DNA of 64,000 bases from an uncultured Erythrobacter sp. (GTDB lineage: Bacteria > Pseudomonadota > Alphaproteobacteria > Sphingomonadales > Sphingomonadaceae): NCBI RefSeq assembly GCF_958304185.1, contig NZ_OY284433.1, forward strand, positions 1,178,001-1,242,000. The letters are read 5' to 3'. Positions 35,740 to 46,253 of the stretch are shown in pieces. The stretch's first letter is position 1, and every line of letters starts with the position of its first letter. Made by a program: the position numbers and the translations under genes. The notes below the pieces were generated by a model. The model worked only from the letters and a program-made list of their open reading frames with translations. It had not been told where the DNA came from and searched no databases.

Positions 35740-36600
35740 TCAGCCCGCAGCCGCGAGCATCACCTTGGCCGACGCTCCTGACACCGCACCGGGTTCAACC
35801 GGCAGCTTGGCCGGACGGGCAGCGCCGGGATAGGCCTGGCCCAGGACGCCGAGCGCTTCAGTGATGCGGGCATGGGCGGCGGGGTTCTCGGCCTTGATCG
35901 CCGCGCCATTGGTCGCGAAGGCAGACGCAGCGACCTTGGCGAAGCCGTAACCGTCGAGATAGGGCTCGTAAGCATCGTTCTTGGGCAGGGTGCGATACAT
36001 CGCGCTCGCCCGCTCGATCTGGTCAGCGATGATACCGCTGGCGACCTTCGCCGACGTTCCGTCTGACTTGGGAGCCTTTTGGGCGGCACCCCGCAGCGCG
36101 GCGATGATCGCGTCATAGGCCTTGCCGACTTCGGCAACGCTCTTGCCATCATTGGCGGCGAGCGATGCTGCCGTGAACAGCTCCTTGAAATCATTGACAC
36201 CAAGCTTGGCGAAGACCGGGTCCATGTCGACCAGCACTTCGCTCACCGGGTGAGCGAACATTTCCGCCGCCGCTTCCTTCTTACCCGCCGCATAGGCATC
36301 GCGCGCGGCGACCACATGCGCTTCGGCGACCGCGAGCGCGATCCCGTAGGCGACCGGATCGGTGGCCGCATCGGTGACGGCAACGCCGCCCTCGCCCTCG
36401 CCGCCAGCCGACTCGCCGCCGCCGCCTTCGCCAGCGCCGCTGCCACCTTCACCCTCGCCTGCGGTCGCAGCCGTTTCACCGCCCGCCGCGCCAGTCGCTG
36501 CACCCTCACCGCCCGCTTCGCCGCCGCAGGCCGCCAGCAGCCCACCGGCGAGTGCAGTGCCGAGGCCAAGCTGGGTCCAGAGTTTGAGCGTGCTGTTCAT
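35740..36600 (-). CDS. Lipoprotein of unknown function with Gly/Glu/Ala-rich linker
   Basis: A 286-residue protein starting at ATG 36600, chosen because it places a lipobox (GLLAACGG, lipidated Cys about residue 25) correctly. A low-complexity Gly/Ala/Glu linker (~27-80) leads to a helical domain with AEAHVVAARDAYAAGKKEAA, a conserved-looking HPVSEV segment, DGKSVAEVGKAYDAIIAALR and PYLDGYGFAKVAAS. The helical pattern is loosely reminiscent of imelysin/EfeM-type lipoproteins, but no metal-binding motif can be confirmed. Divergent from the DUF1826 gene. Confidence 0.6.
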   Translation of the reverse strand: MNSTLKLWTQLGLGTALAGGLLAACGGEAGGEGAATGAAGGETAATAGEGEGGSGAGEGGGGESAGGEGEGGVAVTDAATDPVAYGIALAVAEAHVVAARDAYAAGKKEAAAEMFAHPVSEVLVDMDPVFAKLGVNDFKELFTAASLAANDGKSVAEVGKAYDAIIAALRGAAQKAPKSDGTSAKVASGIIADQIERASAMYRTLPKNDAYEPYLDGYGFAKVAASAFATNGAAIKAENPAAHARITEALGVLGQAYPGAARPAKLPVEPGAVSGASAKVMLAAAG

Positions 36601-36764
36601 GGGAAACGGTATCCTTCGCGCCGGGAGATATGTCGCGGCCTCATGGCCCAGATGATAATGGTTCGCAAGAGACTTTCGCATCCCGAGCCTTGCCAGTGAT
36701 CCAACGAATGCCTAAAAAAATGATACAACGTCTCATAAATTGCTGGGTAGGATCAAAACCGTCG

Positions 36765-37418
36765 ATGGCAACGCTGCTCGCTCCCATGTCCCGTATTTCC
36801 GGAAGTCCCGAGGTGCTGCACGCTATCGGGGAGCCCGACTGCAACCTTGCGATCTGGCAGCGCGCACGCTTCGCGGACTTTGCACCGCTGGTCCAAGGCA
36901 CGCCGGAAGACCTGCGCTTCACCTGCGATGTGGCAGGCCTGCCTGCGCAGCTGGCCAAGGGTTTGAAGCAAGGCGGGTTTGGCGGCAGCGCAGCCCTGCA
37001 CCGCGCGCTGGTTGAGGACGCCGCCCGGCTCGCCGAGCTGTTCTGCACCGCGATGGACCTCGCCACGCTGGAACTGCGGCTTGAAGTCGTGCGCACCGAT
37101 TCCTGCCGCAAGTTCCACGCCGACTACGTCACCGCTCGTCTGATCACGACCTATGTCGGCGCGGGCACCGATTGGCTGGACGAGGATGATACCGCCCGCG
37201 TCGCCGCAGGCGAAACGCCCCGGCGTATTAGCCGCCTCGCCCCCTTCGATATCGGGCTGTTCAAAGGCAAGCTCGCGACTGATCGGCCCGCAATCCACCG
37301 CTCACCGCCGATAGCCGGGACGGGCACCGCGCGGCTGCTGCTGGTCCTCAACCCGGCAAGCAAGTCAATCGGAGATGGAACCGATTCGGGTCTTTCGCAG
37401 CCTCCGCATCTGGCCTAA
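36765..37418 (+). CDS. DUF1826 family protein
   Basis: A 217-residue cytoplasmic protein recognised by the DUF1826 core: TDSCRKFHADYVTARLITTY followed by GAGTDWL, LFKGK and IHRSPP plus LLLVL at the end. The conserved His and Cys residues suggest metal binding; in many genomes the family sits with zinc-responsive genes, so a role in zinc shortage is possible, though no Zur gene is near. Start ATG 36765 is weakly supported (TAGGATC about nine bases upstream); in-frame ATGs at 36708 and 36720 are alternatives. It shares a 164-bp divergent region with the lipoprotein gene. Confidence 0.7.
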   Translation: MATLLAPMSRISGSPEVLHAIGEPDCNLAIWQRARFADFAPLVQGTPEDLRFTCDVAGLPAQLAKGLKQGGFGGSAALHRALVEDAARLAELFCTAMDLATLELRLEVVRTDSCRKFHADYVTARLITTYVGAGTDWLDEDDTARVAAGETPRRISRLAPFDIGLFKGKLATDRPAIHRSPPIAGTGTARLLLVLNPASKSIGDGTDSGLSQPPHLA

Positions 37419-37510
37419 CAGCCCCACATGCGCCCGCGGGCGCGATCCACTCCGATGGCTGCCGCTGCCTTCGTGCGCGCCGCCCATCGCTCGCAAGAGG
37501 TATCTGCTCG

Positions 37511-39649
<2,139 letters not shown>

Positions 39650-39653
39650 AATC

Positions 39654-39667
39654 TGAATAAGTATGCG
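39654..39667 (+). promoter_or_regulatory. 14-bp motif upstream of glk, also found upstream of zwf
   Basis: TGAATAAGTATGCG ends 66 bp before the glk ATG. An identical copy at 46177-46190 ends 63 bp before the zwf ATG. A GC hairpin (GGCGCG...CGCGCC) follows directly here. A shared regulator or promoter element for the two Entner-Doudoroff genes is inferred. Confidence 0.45.
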
Positions 39668-39733
39668 GCGCGTGGGTTTTCCGCGCGCCGCCTGCTATTG
39701 CCTCCCCTGCGCTTGCATTCAGACGGGGAGAGT

Positions 39734-40723
39734 ATGATGCACGAAGTGGTGGTGGTCGACATCGGCGGCACCCATGCCCGGTTCGCGATTGCCCGCATCG
39801 GCGATGACGGGGCTATCGCACTTGATGCACCAGACACGCTCCACACCGCCGATCACGCCAGCTTCCAGACGGCATGGCAGCATTTCCGCGAATTGCGCGG
39901 CGGCACCCTGCCTGCGGCCGTCAGCATGGCGATTGCAGGGCCAGTCGGCAGCCCCGGCAACCCCAATCCGGTGATCCGCTTTACCAACAATCCGTGGATC
40001 ATCCGCCCGGCGCTCATCAACGAGAAGCTTGAGGTGGAGCGCTTCACCCTCGTCAATGATTTCGCCGCAGTCGCCCATGCGGTCGCGCGGGCCGATGACA
40101 GCCAGTTCCTGCACCTCGCGGGGCCTGAAACGCCGCTGGGGAGCGAAGGCACGATCAGCGTGCTCGGCCCCGGCACCGGCCTCGGCGTCGCGCATCTGTG
40201 GCGCTCGGGCAGCCAGTACCGCGTGCAGGCGACTGAGGGCGGGCATATCGACTTTGCCCCACTGGACAGCATCGAGGACGCGATCCTCGCCCGGTTGCGC
40301 AGCCGCCACAACCGCGTCTCGGTGGAGCGCGTGGTGTCCGGCCCCGCGATCGTCGACATCTATGAAGCGCTCGCCGCGCTGGAAGGCCGCAGCGTGCCCG
40401 AACTTGATGCAATCACCATCTGGGGACTTGGCACCAGCGGCGAAGACAGCCTTGCCGCCGCCGCTGTCGACCGGTTCTGCCTGTCGCTAGGGTCAGCTGC
40501 GGGCGATCTCGCCCTGGCGCAGGGTGGCTTTGCCGGTGTGGTGATCGCAGGCGGCCTTGGCTACCGCATCCGGGACACGCTGCTGACCTCGGGCTTTGCC
40601 GCGCGGTTCAAGGCCAAGGGGCGGTTTGAAAGCCTGATGGCGAATATCCCGGTCAAGCTGATCGTCCACCCGCAGCCCGGCCTGTTCGGAGCAGCGGCGG
40701 CCTTCGCTTCCGAACACGCATGA
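39734..40723 (+). CDS. glk: Glucokinase
   Basis: ATP-dependent phosphorylation of glucose to glucose 6-phosphate. The 329-residue protein is of the bacterial group A glucokinase type (not ROK): VVVVDIGGTHARFAIAR at the N-terminus, LVNDFAA with the catalytic Asp, GPGTGLGVA phosphate loop and TEGGHIDFAP. Start ATG 39734 follows GGGGAGAG by a few bases; a second ATG lies at 39737. The stop overlaps the next start by four bases (ATGA), coupling it to the ppc-like gene. It supplies zwf, encoded 5.5 kb downstream. Confidence 0.93.
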   Translation: MMHEVVVVDIGGTHARFAIARIGDDGAIALDAPDTLHTADHASFQTAWQHFRELRGGTLPAAVSMAIAGPVGSPGNPNPVIRFTNNPWIIRPALINEKLEVERFTLVNDFAAVAHAVARADDSQFLHLAGPETPLGSEGTISVLGPGTGLGVAHLWRSGSQYRVQATEGGHIDFAPLDSIEDAILARLRSRHNRVSVERVVSGPAIVDIYEALAALEGRSVPELDAITIWGLGTSGEDSLAAAAVDRFCLSLGSAAGDLALAQGGFAGVVIAGGLGYRIRDTLLTSGFAARFKAKGRFESLMANIPVKLIVHPQPGLFGAAAAFASEHA

Positions 40724-43476
40724 AGACGATAGCCGCCCTCGAAGCCCGGCTGGGCGAGTTGCACCAGCGCACGCGCGAAACACCGCTGTTCAACCCGGTG
40801 TTCCAGCTCTCGCTCGACCTGTCGCGCGCGCTTGAGGGGGATGATCTGACCCTCGATGATTTGACCGCACTGGTGGCAGAACTGGAATGCGACGGGCTGA
40901 AAGCGCGCGCGGGCAAGCTGCGCACGTTGCTCGCCCCGCCGCAGCAGCCTTCTCCGCTGGCGGGCGAAGACGAGGATTTTGAAGCCTTCGCGGCGCGTTG
41001 GGAACGCCCGCAGCTCCACGCCGTGTTCACCGCGCACCCGACCTTCCTGCTCGCGCCAGCACAGGCCGAGGCGGTCGCCGCTGCGGCATCGGGCGATGAT
41101 GACGCAGCCGCCTGCGCCGTGCCATCCACCCGCACCGCCGTGACGCTCGATCATGAACACCGCGCCGCGATGGACGCTATGGCCCGCGCGCAAGACGCCC
41201 GCGATGTGATCGTTGCCCGCTTGCTGGAGGAAGCGCGCAGCCGCTGGCCGCAGGATTGGCGCGCGCTGCGCCCGATGCCGTTCCGCTTTGCCAGCTGGGT
41301 CGGCTACGACATGGATGGGCGCACCGATATCGGCTGGCATACCTCGATCGCCTTCCGGCTACAGGAAAAGGCCGAGCGGCTGGCGCGTTATACCGCCAGC
41401 CTGGAAGCGATTGATGCAGCCCATCCGCTGCTCGCCGCTCTCACGCCTGCCGCCGCCTTCGCCGTCGCGCGGGCCGAGGACTTTGCTGCCGATCTGTCGA
41501 GCGCGGAGGCCCTTGCCGCCGCTGCCAACCGCCTGACCACGCACAGCGCTGACAACCTGCTGTCGCTGACGCCGCTGATCGCTGCGCTGGAAGCCGAGGC
41601 CGAGACAGCCGATCCCACCCGCGCCGTCCGCCTGTTCACCCTTGCTGCTGCGATGCGCGCGGACGGGCTGGGCATGGGCTGGATCCACTTCCGGGTGAAC
41701 GCCAAACAGCTCCACAACGCCATCCGCCGCCGTCTCGCCGATGACGAGGCGATCGACCTCGCCAGCAAGGGCGCGATTGCCACTCTGCGCAGGATGGTGG
41801 AGGAAGCCCGCCCGCTGCGCACCAATTTTGCCGCCCTCGCGACCGAAAGCTCGACCGCGATCCGGCAGTTCCTCGCGATGGCGCAAATCCTCAAGCATAT
41901 CGATGCAGACGCGCCGATCCGGATGCTGGTGGCTGAATGCGAACAGCCCGCCACGGTGCTCGCCGCGCTCTATTTCGCCAAGCTGTTCGGGGTGGAGGAC
42001 AAGGTCGATGTCTCGCCCCTGTTTGAGACCGAGACCGCGCTGGAGCACGGCGGACGCTTCCTCGACGCCCTTTTGGCCGAGCCTGCCTATCGCGCCTACG
42101 CCCGGACGCGCGGCCGGGTGGCGGTGCAGACCGGGTTCTCCGATGCGGGGCGCTTCGTGGGGCAAGTCCCGGCCGCCCTCGCCATCGAGCGCCTGCAAGG
42201 CCGCCTCGCCGAGGCGATGGCCGCCAACGGCCTGTCAGACATCGCCGCGCTGGTGTTCAACACCCACGGCGAGAGCATGGGCCGCGGGGCGCATCCGGCG
42301 TCGTTTCGCGACCGCCTCGAATGGCCGCTTTCCCCCTGGGCGCGGCGGCGGTTTGCGCGGGCGGGCGTCCGGCTGGAGCCCGAGGTCAGCTTTCAGGGCG
42401 GCGACGGCTACCTGTTTTTCGCCACGCCCGAACTGGCGCTCGCCACCCTCACCCGCATCGCCGAACTGCGCCCGGCGGAGACCGACCTCGCCGCGCCGGC
42501 CGACCCGTTCTACCACCGCACCGATATCAGCCTCGATTTCTACCGTGCGGTGAAGGAGCATCAGGGCGATCATCTGGCCAGCCGCACCTATGCCCGCGCG
42601 GTGACCGCCTTCGGCCTCGGCCTGCTCAACCCCACCGGCAGCCGGGTGTCGCGCCGCCAATCCGACATCAACGCCGACCGCGAGATGAGCCTGCGACAGA
42701 TCCGCGCCATCCCGCACAACGCGATCCTCCAGCAGCTCGGCTACCCGGTCAATGTCATCGCCGGGATCGGCAGCGCCGCCGACAGCAACCGCGAGGAAAT
42801 CGCCGCGCTGCTGACCGATAGCCCGCGCGGGAGCCAGATCCTGCGGCTGGTGCGCTCCGCCAATGCGCTCGCCAGCATCAAAACCGTGGCGGCTTTTGGC
42901 GAGCTGTTCAACTCGGCCTATTGGGCCAGCCGCACCTATCGCGGGACCGAGGATCACCTTGCGGGAAGCTGCGCCGCGCTGGCGGAATATCTCGTCGGCG
43001 ATGACCGGACGGGGGTGTTCCGGCGCCTCGCCTCACGCCTCAGGATCGATGCGATCAAGCTGCACCGGCTGACCGATCTGCTACCGGATGAAGCGCCGAG
43101 CGAAGCCCGTGAACACGTGCGCCGCCGCATCGGGGTGCTTCAGGCGCTGCGGCTGGCGCTGCTCCAGCATATGTTCCTGAAAGCAGTGGCCGTCCCCGCC
43201 TTCAGCCGCGCCAACGACATCAGCCGCCGCGATGTGATCGAGATGGTCATGACCTTGCGCGTCGAGGAAGCCCTCGCGCAGCTGCGCCGTGCCTTCCCGG
43301 TGCGGATACCCGGCCCGCGTGACTTCCCTTTGGATGAGCCAAGCGATTACCCCGATGGCGGCGAGGAAGGCTACGGCGCGATCGAGCGTGACTTCATGAC
43401 GCCCATCGCCCGCGCGCAGGAATTGAGCCTCAGGATCAGTACCGCGATTGCCAACGAATTTGGCGCGCACGGGTAG
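40720..43476 (+). CDS. Phosphoenolpyruvate carboxylase-like protein with altered active-site motifs
   Basis: A 918-residue protein of PEPC length and overall pattern, which in normal members converts PEP and bicarbonate to oxaloacetate. The usual landmarks are recognisable but changed. The His motif reads VFTAHPTFLL instead of TAHPTE. The YSDSxKD element appears as TGFSDAGRFVG, with the Lys position occupied by Arg. FHGRGG-x-x-GRGG reads THGESMGRGAHP, shorter and without the first Arg. The C-terminus lacks the RNTG ending (TAIANEFGAHG). It is translationally coupled to glk. It may be an active divergent PEPC of this lineage, or a paralogue with another role. Confidence 0.7.
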   Translation: MKTIAALEARLGELHQRTRETPLFNPVFQLSLDLSRALEGDDLTLDDLTALVAELECDGLKARAGKLRTLLAPPQQPSPLAGEDEDFEAFAARWERPQLHAVFTAHPTFLLAPAQAEAVAAAASGDDDAAACAVPSTRTAVTLDHEHRAAMDAMARAQDARDVIVARLLEEARSRWPQDWRALRPMPFRFASWVGYDMDGRTDIGWHTSIAFRLQEKAERLARYTASLEAIDAAHPLLAALTPAAAFAVARAEDFAADLSSAEALAAAANRLTTHSADNLLSLTPLIAALEAEAETADPTRAVRLFTLAAAMRADGLGMGWIHFRVNAKQLHNAIRRRLADDEAIDLASKGAIATLRRMVEEARPLRTNFAALATESSTAIRQFLAMAQILKHIDADAPIRMLVAECEQPATVLAALYFAKLFGVEDKVDVSPLFETETALEHGGRFLDALLAEPAYRAYARTRGRVAVQTGFSDAGRFVGQVPAALAIERLQGRLAEAMAANGLSDIAALVFNTHGESMGRGAHPASFRDRLEWPLSPWARRRFARAGVRLEPEVSFQGGDGYLFFATPELALATLTRIAELRPAETDLAAPADPFYHRTDISLDFYRAVKEHQGDHLASRTYARAVTAFGLGLLNPTGSRVSRRQSDINADREMSLRQIRAIPHNAILQQLGYPVNVIAGIGSAADSNREEIAALLTDSPRGSQILRLVRSANALASIKTVAAFGELFNSAYWASRTYRGTEDHLAGSCAALAEYLVGDDRTGVFRRLASRLRIDAIKLHRLTDLLPDEAPSEAREHVRRRIGVLQALRLALLQHMFLKAVAVPAFSRANDISRRDVIEMVMTLRVEEALAQLRRAFPVRIPGPRDFPLDEPSDYPDGGEEGYGAIERDFMTPIARAQELSLRISTAIANEFGAHG

Positions 43477-43675
43477 AGACGGGATGGCGGCGCAGCCGCA
43501 GTAAGGTTCGCGCCAAGCCGCCAAGCAAGCCAAGAGCGAGCACACGGGCGCGGCTGTGCCTGACATCTTGGCTTCTTGGCGGCTTGGCGCGAACCCCTTT
43601 GAGCGCCTGCGACAACATAGAGACGGCTCGCCCCTCCCCCACCTTCGGTGCCCCCCCTCCCCTGAAGGGGAGGAT
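43477..43675. repeat. Intergenic hairpin between convergent genes
   Basis: A long stem is formed by 43505-43535 and 43566-43595, 30 pairs with one bulged base around a 30-nt loop; the arms read GGTTCGCGCCAAGCCGCCAA and its inverse. A second small palindrome (CTCCCCTGAAGGGGAGG, about 43656-43672) ends next to the LacI gene stop. The stretch is gene-free and may terminate transcription from both sides. Confidence 0.75.
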
Positions 43676-44695
43676 TTAGCGCAGCGTGCTCCCCCGCGCG
43701 ACCAGCTTGACCGGGACGCGGCGGCGGGCGGCTTCGCCTTCGTCGAGCACCGCTTCGACCAGCGCCACGCCGGCCTCCGCCGGATCGGGGGCAATGGTGG
43801 TCAAAGGTGGACGGCTGAACCGGCCTGCGACCAGATCGTCAAAGCCCATCACACCCATGCTTTGCGGTATCGCAATATCAGCGGCGGCAAAGGCTTCCAG
43901 CGCGCCCAGCGCCATTGCATCGCAGGCAGCGAAGACGGCGTCGATATCCTCCCCCCGTTCGATCAGGCGGCGCGCGGCGCGGCGGCCCTCCTCTTCGCGG
44001 GTGGGGGCGTTGACGGTGGGGGCCAGACACGGCTCAAGCCCGGCGGCACGCATCGCCTCGGCATAGCCTTCGTAGCGTTCGGTGAATTGCACCTGCGGCG
44101 TGTTCAGCGCGCCGAGGAAGCACGGGCGGCGGTATCCGGCGGCGAGCAGGTGCTCGACCGCTAGCCGCCCTGCCGCGCGGTTGTCCGAGCGCACCCAGTC
44201 CAGCTCATCGAAAGGCGATCCCCAATAGGCCACCTTGCGCCCATCGCCATCGAGCGCGCGGAAATGCTCCCAAGCGGGTGCATTGGTGGTTGTGCCGATC
44301 ACCACGAGGCCATCGGCCCGGCCCTGTTCCTGGTAATGGCCAAAGAAATCCTCGGGGCGCGCCTGGAACGACACGAGCGTCTCGAACCCGCGTTCGGACG
44401 CCGCGACGCACACGCTCCCGAGCAGCGCATAGGCGAAGGGATTGATGCTGGCGGCATTGTCGCCCTCGCGGCAGATCACCACCACCGCAAGCGTCCCGGT
44501 CGATCCCCGGCGCAGCCGCGCGGCGCGTTCATCGACGAAGTAACCGAGCGCCTCGGCCGCCTCAATCACCTTGCGGCGGGTAGCTTCGGCAATGGCGGGC
44601 GAGCCGGACAGCGCGCGGCTGACGGTCGGCTGGCTAACGCCTGCCCGCTCCGCCACATCGAACGATGTCGGCCGTCTGCGTGATCCCCCGCTCAT
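43676..44695 (-). CDS. LacI-family transcriptional regulator (hexose/ED locus)
   Basis: A 339-residue repressor-type protein. The N-terminal helix-turn-helix reads FDVAERAGVSQPTVSRALSG (residues ~12-31), followed by the hinge region and a periplasmic-binding-like sensor domain (DGLVVIGT, SDNRAAGRLAVEHLLAAGY, MGFDDL). It is divergent from the FucP-type transporter gene with 177 bp between the starts, the usual place for its operator. By position it probably responds to a sugar or ED intermediate and controls the transporter and perhaps zwf-edd-eda. Effector unknown. Confidence 0.88.
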   Translation of the reverse strand: MSGGSRRRPTSFDVAERAGVSQPTVSRALSGSPAIAEATRRKVIEAAEALGYFVDERAARLRRGSTGTLAVVVICREGDNAASINPFAYALLGSVCVAASERGFETLVSFQARPEDFFGHYQEQGRADGLVVIGTTTNAPAWEHFRALDGDGRKVAYWGSPFDELDWVRSDNRAAGRLAVEHLLAAGYRRPCFLGALNTPQVQFTERYEGYAEAMRAAGLEPCLAPTVNAPTREEEGRRAARRLIERGEDIDAVFAACDAMALGALEAFAAADIAIPQSMGVMGFDDLVAGRFSRPPLTTIAPDPAEAGVALVEAVLDEGEAARRRVPVKLVARGSTLR

Positions 44696-44729
44696 GGCTC
44701 AGGCTTCTAGGGCGGGACAGTGCACAGGC

Positions 44730-44745
44730 GCAAGCATATGCGTGC
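44730..44745. promoter_or_regulatory. Candidate LacI-type operator
   Basis: GCAAGCATATGCGTGC is a 16-bp near-palindrome (GC-aa-GCATATGC-gt-GC) in the divergent region between the LacI gene and the sugar transporter gene. An outer TGCAC/GTGCA pair at 44721-44725 and 44742-44746 adds symmetry. Assignment to this regulator is by position only. Confidence 0.4.
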
Positions 44746-44872
44746 ATCGAAGGGTGCGGGGGTCTGCATTGCTATTCGCACTGGATTTGTGCGCGCGGGT
44801 CTTGCAAATCGGAAGCAGCGCGCGGATTGTGAACGTTAGCAGAAAACTGCGCGGGCTGGGGAGAGAGCGACA

Positions 44873-46183
44873 ATGGCAATGGCACCGGGTGTGGGCGCGG
44901 CAACCGCCGTGGGGGATGGCGCGAGCGATGCGCCGCAGGTCGATGCACCGGGTCTCAACTATTTCGTCTTTGCGCTGTTTTTCATCTTCGGCGGGATCAC
45001 CTCCCTCAACGATGTGATCATCCCCAAGCTGAAAGAGCTTTTCACGCTCAACTTCTTTGAAGCGAGCCTGGTGCAGTTCTGCTTCTTCATCGCTTACGCG
45101 GTGGTCGGCATCCCCGGCGCGCGGCTGGTCAAGAAGCTGGGCTATATGCGCGGCGCAGTGGCGGGCTTGGTGACGATGATGGCAGGCTGCCTGCTCTTCA
45201 TCCCGGCGAGCCAGACCGCGCTGTTCCCGATGTTCCTGTTCGCCTATTTCATCCTCGCAACCGGCGTGGTGCTGGTGCAGATCGTCGCGAACCCCCTGAT
45301 CAGCCTGCTCGGGCCGGAACGCACAACTCACAGCCGCCTTACCTTCGCACAAGCGTTCAATTCGCTGGGGACGACGCTGTTTCCCCTTGTTGGCGCGGGC
45401 ATTATTCTCGGCAGCATCGCCAATGTCACCGCCGCCGACCTGTCGGGCGAGGCTTTGCAGACCTATCGCCAGACCGAAAGCGCGATCATCACCAGCACAT
45501 ATATGAGCCTCGCTGCGGCGCTCGCGCTGGTGGCGGGAGCCGTATGGCTGTTCCGCAACCGGCTGAAAGGCGAAACGCACGAACAGACCAGCCTTGCGGA
45601 TGGTCTTGCGCTATTGAAGCGCCCGCGCTTCGGCTACGGCGCAGCGTGCATCTTCCTATATGTAGGCGCGGAAGTCGCGATCGGCAGCTTCATCATCAAC
45701 TATCTCGCGCAGGAAGAAATCCTTGGCCGGCCGGAAAGCGTGATCGGATGGATGGTGACGTTGTACTGGCTGGGCGCTCTTATCGGACGGTTTATTGGGT
45801 CGTTGGTGCTGCGGCTGGTGAGCCCCGGATTGACGCTGGCTGCCGTAGCGGCAGGCGCGATCACGTTGATCCTGATTTCCGCCAACACCACCGGGACACT
45901 CGCAGGCTATTCACTGCTTGCGGTGGGCCTGATGAACGCGATCATGTTCCCGACCATTTTCTCTCTTGCGTGTGAAAAGCTTGGGCCGCGTGCGGCGGAC
46001 GGATCGGGGATCATCAACGTCGCAATTTGCGGCGGGGCGATTGTCCCGGTGATGTTCGGCGCGCTGGCCGATGCCACCAGTCTCGCCTTTGCACTGGTGC
46101 TCCCTGCGGTATGCTATGCGATCATCGGCGCCTTCGGTTTCTATGCCCGCAGGCCCGCCGTCGATACCGCAACATTTGAATAA
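44873..46183 (+). CDS. FucP/GluP-type sugar:H+ symporter (MFS)
   Basis: A 436-residue inner-membrane transporter with twelve predicted helices. Family markers include LNDVIIPKLKELF after the first helix, FFIAYAVVGIPGARLVKKLG, VLVQIVANPLISLLGP and FAQAFNSLGT, all typical of the glucose/galactose-fucose (FHS) branch. Start ATG 44873 follows GGGGAGAG. Next to glk, zwf, edd and eda, glucose is the likely substrate. Its stop codon lies inside the 14-bp motif upstream of zwf. Confidence 0.88.
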   Translation: MAMAPGVGAATAVGDGASDAPQVDAPGLNYFVFALFFIFGGITSLNDVIIPKLKELFTLNFFEASLVQFCFFIAYAVVGIPGARLVKKLGYMRGAVAGLVTMMAGCLLFIPASQTALFPMFLFAYFILATGVVLVQIVANPLISLLGPERTTHSRLTFAQAFNSLGTTLFPLVGAGIILGSIANVTAADLSGEALQTYRQTESAIITSTYMSLAAALALVAGAVWLFRNRLKGETHEQTSLADGLALLKRPRFGYGAACIFLYVGAEVAIGSFIINYLAQEEILGRPESVIGWMVTLYWLGALIGRFIGSLVLRLVSPGLTLAAVAAGAITLILISANTTGTLAGYSLLAVGLMNAIMFPTIFSLACEKLGPRAADGSGIINVAICGGAIVPVMFGALADATSLAFALVLPAVCYAIIGAFGFYARRPAVDTATFE

Positions 46184-46190
46184 GTATGCG
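46177..46190 (+). promoter_or_regulatory. 14-bp motif upstream of zwf, also found upstream of glk
   Basis: TGAATAAGTATGCG, identical to 39654-39667, includes the stop codon of the transporter gene and ends 63 bp before the zwf start. Confidence 0.45.
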
Positions 46191-46253
46191 CCGGACTGGC
46201 GGATGACCCGTCGCGCGCCTAGGTAGGGCGCTCGAAAAAAAGGGCCATCCGCC

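Noticed and set aside
36700-36764. Possible Zur box upstream of the DUF1826 gene
   Set aside because: The A/T-rich stretch shows only weak, broken symmetry and I cannot match it to a Zur consensus.
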